This document shows, in pieces, positions 60,986 to 64,000 of a DNA stretch of 64,000 nt. Source of the stretch: Ricinus communis (lineage: Eukaryota; Streptophyta; Magnoliopsida; Malpighiales; Euphorbiaceae). Made by a program: the position numbers and the translations under genes. The notes under the pieces were generated by a model that saw only the letters and a list, made by a program, of their open reading frames with translations, had not been told where the DNA came from and made no database searches. Location: contig NC_063261.1 of NCBI RefSeq assembly GCF_019578655.1, positions 15,428,216 through 15,492,215 on the forward strand, read 5' to 3'. Numbering within the stretch: the stretch's first letter is position 1; every line of letters starts with the position of its first letter.

Positions 60986-63603
60986 TCAAGAACAATCTTG
61001 TAGAATCCTAGAAGCTTCACTTCGTTGTTCATCACTTAATTGCAATGGGAATTCCACAAAAAATTTGATTCGCAAATCCCCTCTGTGTCCTTCTCTTTTA
61101 GTAGGCATGCCTTGGCCTGGAATGACCTTTTCAAACCTTGGAAATATGATTTCATCGAACGATAAACGCATCTTTTCTCCTCCAAGTAATGGAACTGAGA
61201 TGGAACAACCAGTTAGAGCCTGCACTAGTGGGATCTCAAGTCCATACTCCAAGTCATCACCTTCCCTTGTGAACAAGGGGTGCCTTTTTTCATCTATCAG
61301 GAAAATTATGTCTGCTGGGAGATACCCTGGTCTCTCATCACCCTTTCCTTCAAATGTAATCTTTGTTCCTTTCTTCCATCCTGGCTTCACTTTTATCTTC
61401 AGGATCTCCTCTACTTGCTTAATTATTCTACATAATATAATAGAGTTTCATATGTTAATGAGTGTGTTTGCTGAGCCTGAAAATGTAAGAATATAGTTTG
61501 ATTAATTCTTCCCATTGTCATGCTCGGAAAACTCAAATATACACTAACATTCTTTTTCAAAAAGAAAATCATTATTATTTGATATGTATTTACAAGAATC
61601 CGATTCTTTTAAGAGAGTTACTACTAAGAACTCTAGGTACTCCTACTTAACTTGAGTTCATGCTGAATTTTGTAATGAAAAGGAGGATGAAATAGCAAGT
61701 CAAATACTTCCTCACATTTCATTTCTTCTACACAATGAAATTTAAAGAAATTTTGTTGCTACAGAATCTGTTCCGATTTCATGACTTCCATCATAAAATC
61801 AAAAACATCCCTAGTCCATTTTTCTAACTAATCTTTTTTCCAACTAAAATGGACTTGATTAGTAAGCCTGAACATATCATAAGGTAAGAGTTATGAATTT
61901 AAAGTCATAAATTAAAAATAAGAATTCTCTTCAAGGTTGTTGCTTTTAATAAAACTTGTGCTTGGTATGATGTTATATTAACCTAATTGAGATGTCTGAC
62001 TGTGCTGCTTGATTATATATATATATAAGGACTCTACTCTCTTAAAATGAACATGTGATTGGGCTTAACTCTCAAGATGACATTGCGAATTAATTAACTT
62101 TAAGAGATGGGCTAAGAAATGTATAATGAAAATGCAAATGCAAATTTCTAGTTCTTAGTTCTGGGTTGTAAGTGGAGGGATCAGCAACATACCCATTTGA
62201 GATAATATCTCTAGTGATCTTAATTTTCTTGACACATCCATGGCATAACTCCTCGAGTGTGCACGCCAACTTCCTTTCAATAGGTGAAGGTATTCTCCAA
62301 GCAGTGGATTGAGAGTATACAATAGGCGTAGTGTTTCCCTTTTTAGTTAGACTTCTCGTTAGTGAAGGTATTTCAGTCTCAGAGGCACTTCTTCTACATG
62401 TGCTTTTCGACCTGGAAGAATCATGCAGTGTTGGAGAAGTGCGCCGGCTAGTACTTTTTGATAAGGGATTAGGGTTTGAAGAAGGCGTTCGACTCATACT
62501 CTTGCATGTGCTTTTTGATCGAGAGGCATCTTGTAAAGGAGAAGTGCGTCGACTGGTACTTTTCGATAAGTGATTAGGGTTTGGAGAATGTGTTCGACTC
62601 ATACTCCTGTATGCGCTTTTTGATCGAGAGGCATCTTGCATCGGAGAAGTGCTCCTCCAACTTGCATTTTCCAAAAATTGAGTAGGATTTGGAGAAGATG
62701 TTCGACTCTTTTTACTTAGACTCTTCAAGAGAATAGAAGGCCGAGAGAAGAAGCTCTCGTCCATGCTTTTGTCATGGTGAGAGGAACCTCCTGGAGATGG
62801 CAAATCTTTTGTTGATGGTGTTGTTGGCTCATAATCAATACTTATTGGCCTTTCTTGAATCTTTTTCTCATTAAGGGCCTGAAATCAAATAAATGTGATT
62901 TACAAAGGAAAGAATAATAAAACAAAAATGAAAAGGAAAAACATTAATTATTATATTAAGACATGTATCTAGAACTCTGTCTATTACATTATTTTTAGAC
63001 ACGTTCAATAAAAATAAATCGCATCAATTAATAATGTCACATCATTAAGAGTAATTAATTTTATAATATAGAAATAACATGATAAAAAATCCATCTAAAA
63101 ATTTATTAATATGCATCTTACTTAAACTGTCTTTTTTTAAAAATTTGGCACATCAAAAGATTCTAGAAAAAAAAAAAAAAAGAAGATCTCCTAGGATTTT
63201 AAATATATTTCATGTATTACAAGACAAACACTCAAAAAGATTAATAAAGCTTTTAAATTTGTTACCATATGCATACCAAAAAGAAAGAATTCATTTCCGT
63301 GCAAGTATCGACATTGATATATGCATGATTTGAAAACAAAAAGGAATGTCACAAAATTTTCTGCGTTTAACAAACTGCTTTCACAAACAAATAAAAATAA
63401 AAAATCCATGGTTTTACCTTGAAGGCTTCATTAATTTGCTGGAGTTGGACTTGCGCTTCATCTTTGTTGGATGGGTTCTTATCAGGATGCCATTTTGTAA
63501 CAAGAGACTTGTATGCTTTACTCACATCTTTAAGGCTTGCACTTTTAGGTATTCCAAGGATGCCATAAAAGTCTACAGTCTGCGAACGTGGAGGATCTCC
63601 CAT
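60986..63603 (-). CDS. DnaJ (class II Hsp40) co-chaperone with Ser/Arg-rich repeat linker
   Basis: Exons are 63418-63603, 62193-62878 and 60986-61427, with phases fitting, giving 437 residues. The J domain occupies residues about 10-65 (VDFYGILGIPKSASLKDV, with the HPD motif in KWHPDKNP) and stimulates Hsp70 ATPase. Residues about 80-250 replace the usual Gly/Phe region with a Ser/Arg/Thr-rich linker holding tandem units of 35-36 residues (core SMSRTPS.NPN.LSKSTSRRTSP). The substrate-binding C-terminal domains follow: CTLEELCHGCVKKIKITRDI, KVKPGWKKGTKITFEGKGDE, ADIIFLIDEKRHPLFTREGDD and GDLRIKFFVEFP. There is no zinc-finger region, hence class II (DNAJB-like). It is probably cytosolic or nuclear; there is no signal peptide. 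The start ATG at 63603 is the only one before the J domain. Confidence 0.92.
62400..62660 (-). repeat. 105-108-bp coding tandem repeats in the DnaJ linker
   Basis: Two full units and a partial third, each reading about ASRSKSTCKSMSRTPS then NPN.LSKSTSRRTSP. The pseudogene has the same array (52740-52970), so it predates the duplication. Confidence 0.8.
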
Positions 63604-63721
63604 GACAAAACAAGAAAGAAAGAAAAAGAAAACAGAGATTGAGAGAAATGGAAAAATAGCCAGAAAGAAAGTGTGTGGTGTAGAAGGGTAAGGAGCAAGA
63701 TGCTAGGCTTGTGAAGAGGGA

Positions 63722-63730
63722 GCTTATATT
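63722..63730 (-). promoter_or_regulatory. Candidate TATA box of the DnaJ gene
   Basis: AATATAAGC on the minus strand, about 120 bases before the ATG, followed by an A/G-rich stretch suitable as leader. Nothing else notable is seen between 63604 and the window end. A heat-shock element was not found by eye. Confidence 0.4.
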
Positions 63731-64000
63731 AGGCAGAATTCTGTTTCTTTTTCCTTTTTATCCTTGTAGATGAGATAGGGCAGTAATACAGTTTCTTGCT
63801 ATGGATGATTTTTATGCTTCTGTTGCTGCTATTTTTAGGGCATTTTAATTGAGCCTTATCTGTTTTTATTTATATGCATCATTTGTCATTAATCTAATCT
63901 TCTTTCTTATTAATTTTACAAAATTCTCATCTTCTCCAAGTGTATTTCGAATAAAAGCATATATTATTTTGAGCTAAGGGTATTATTGAAACCAAAAATA

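Noticed and set aside
60825..61496. Plus-strand frame of 223 codons
   Set aside because: It is antisense to DnaJ exon 3 and its flanks; the minus strand carries the conserved Hsp40 C-terminal domain.

Overview
This is nuclear DNA of a eudicot plant. The genes have many short exons with GT/AG introns, the intergenic DNA is very AT-rich, and there are plant-type Copia and long-LTR retrotransposons, a pararetrovirus-like insertion and foldback MITEs. Two adjacent genes match the neighbouring Arabidopsis loci At1g60995 and At1g60990. I cannot fix the species; an order such as Malpighiales is only a guess.

Layout. 1-14.4 kb holds two tandem copies, both on the minus strand, of a bHLH transcription factor gene related to ORG2/subgroup Ib(2). 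The first copy is cut by the window edge. Each copy has a long, duplicated leader/promoter block, and about 8 kb of AT-rich DNA with MITEs and an LTR relic separates them. 17.0-23.0 kb is a 14-exon membralin gene (+). 24.6-30.0 kb is a 12-exon chloroplast YgfZ/IBA57-type folate-binding protein gene (+). 31.3-39.4 kb carries two tandem copies of an acidic protein gene distantly like GeBP/STOREKEEPER. Both copies are broken, and one is split by a 4.5-kb Copia element with matching 243-bp LTRs and a CATTC target-site duplication. 39.85-40.73 kb is a LINE-like retroposon with a 13-bp target duplication. 41.46-44.01 kb is a 2.5-kb near-palindrome made of two convergent copies of the promoter, leader and movement-protein start of a caulimovirus-like endogenous pararetrovirus.

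44.1-53.7 kb is a degraded duplicate of the locus at 60.6-63.4 kb. It contains a DJ-1/PfpI exon split by one 2.9-kb solo LTR and a DnaJ pseudogene split by a related 2.6-kb solo LTR in the opposite orientation. It ends at a MITE. 54-60.6 kb is repeat-rich DNA with Ty3-like remnants and MITEs. 61.0-63.6 kb is the intact three-exon DnaJ (class II Hsp40) gene on the minus strand, with an unusual Ser/Arg-rich tandem-repeat linker.

The functional genes are unrelated housekeeping or regulatory genes: iron-type bHLH regulators, an ER membrane protein, a plastid Fe-S/folate protein and a co-chaperone. The striking content is the series of datable insertions and duplications, above all the convergent pararetroviral inverted repeat, which could yield hairpin RNA.
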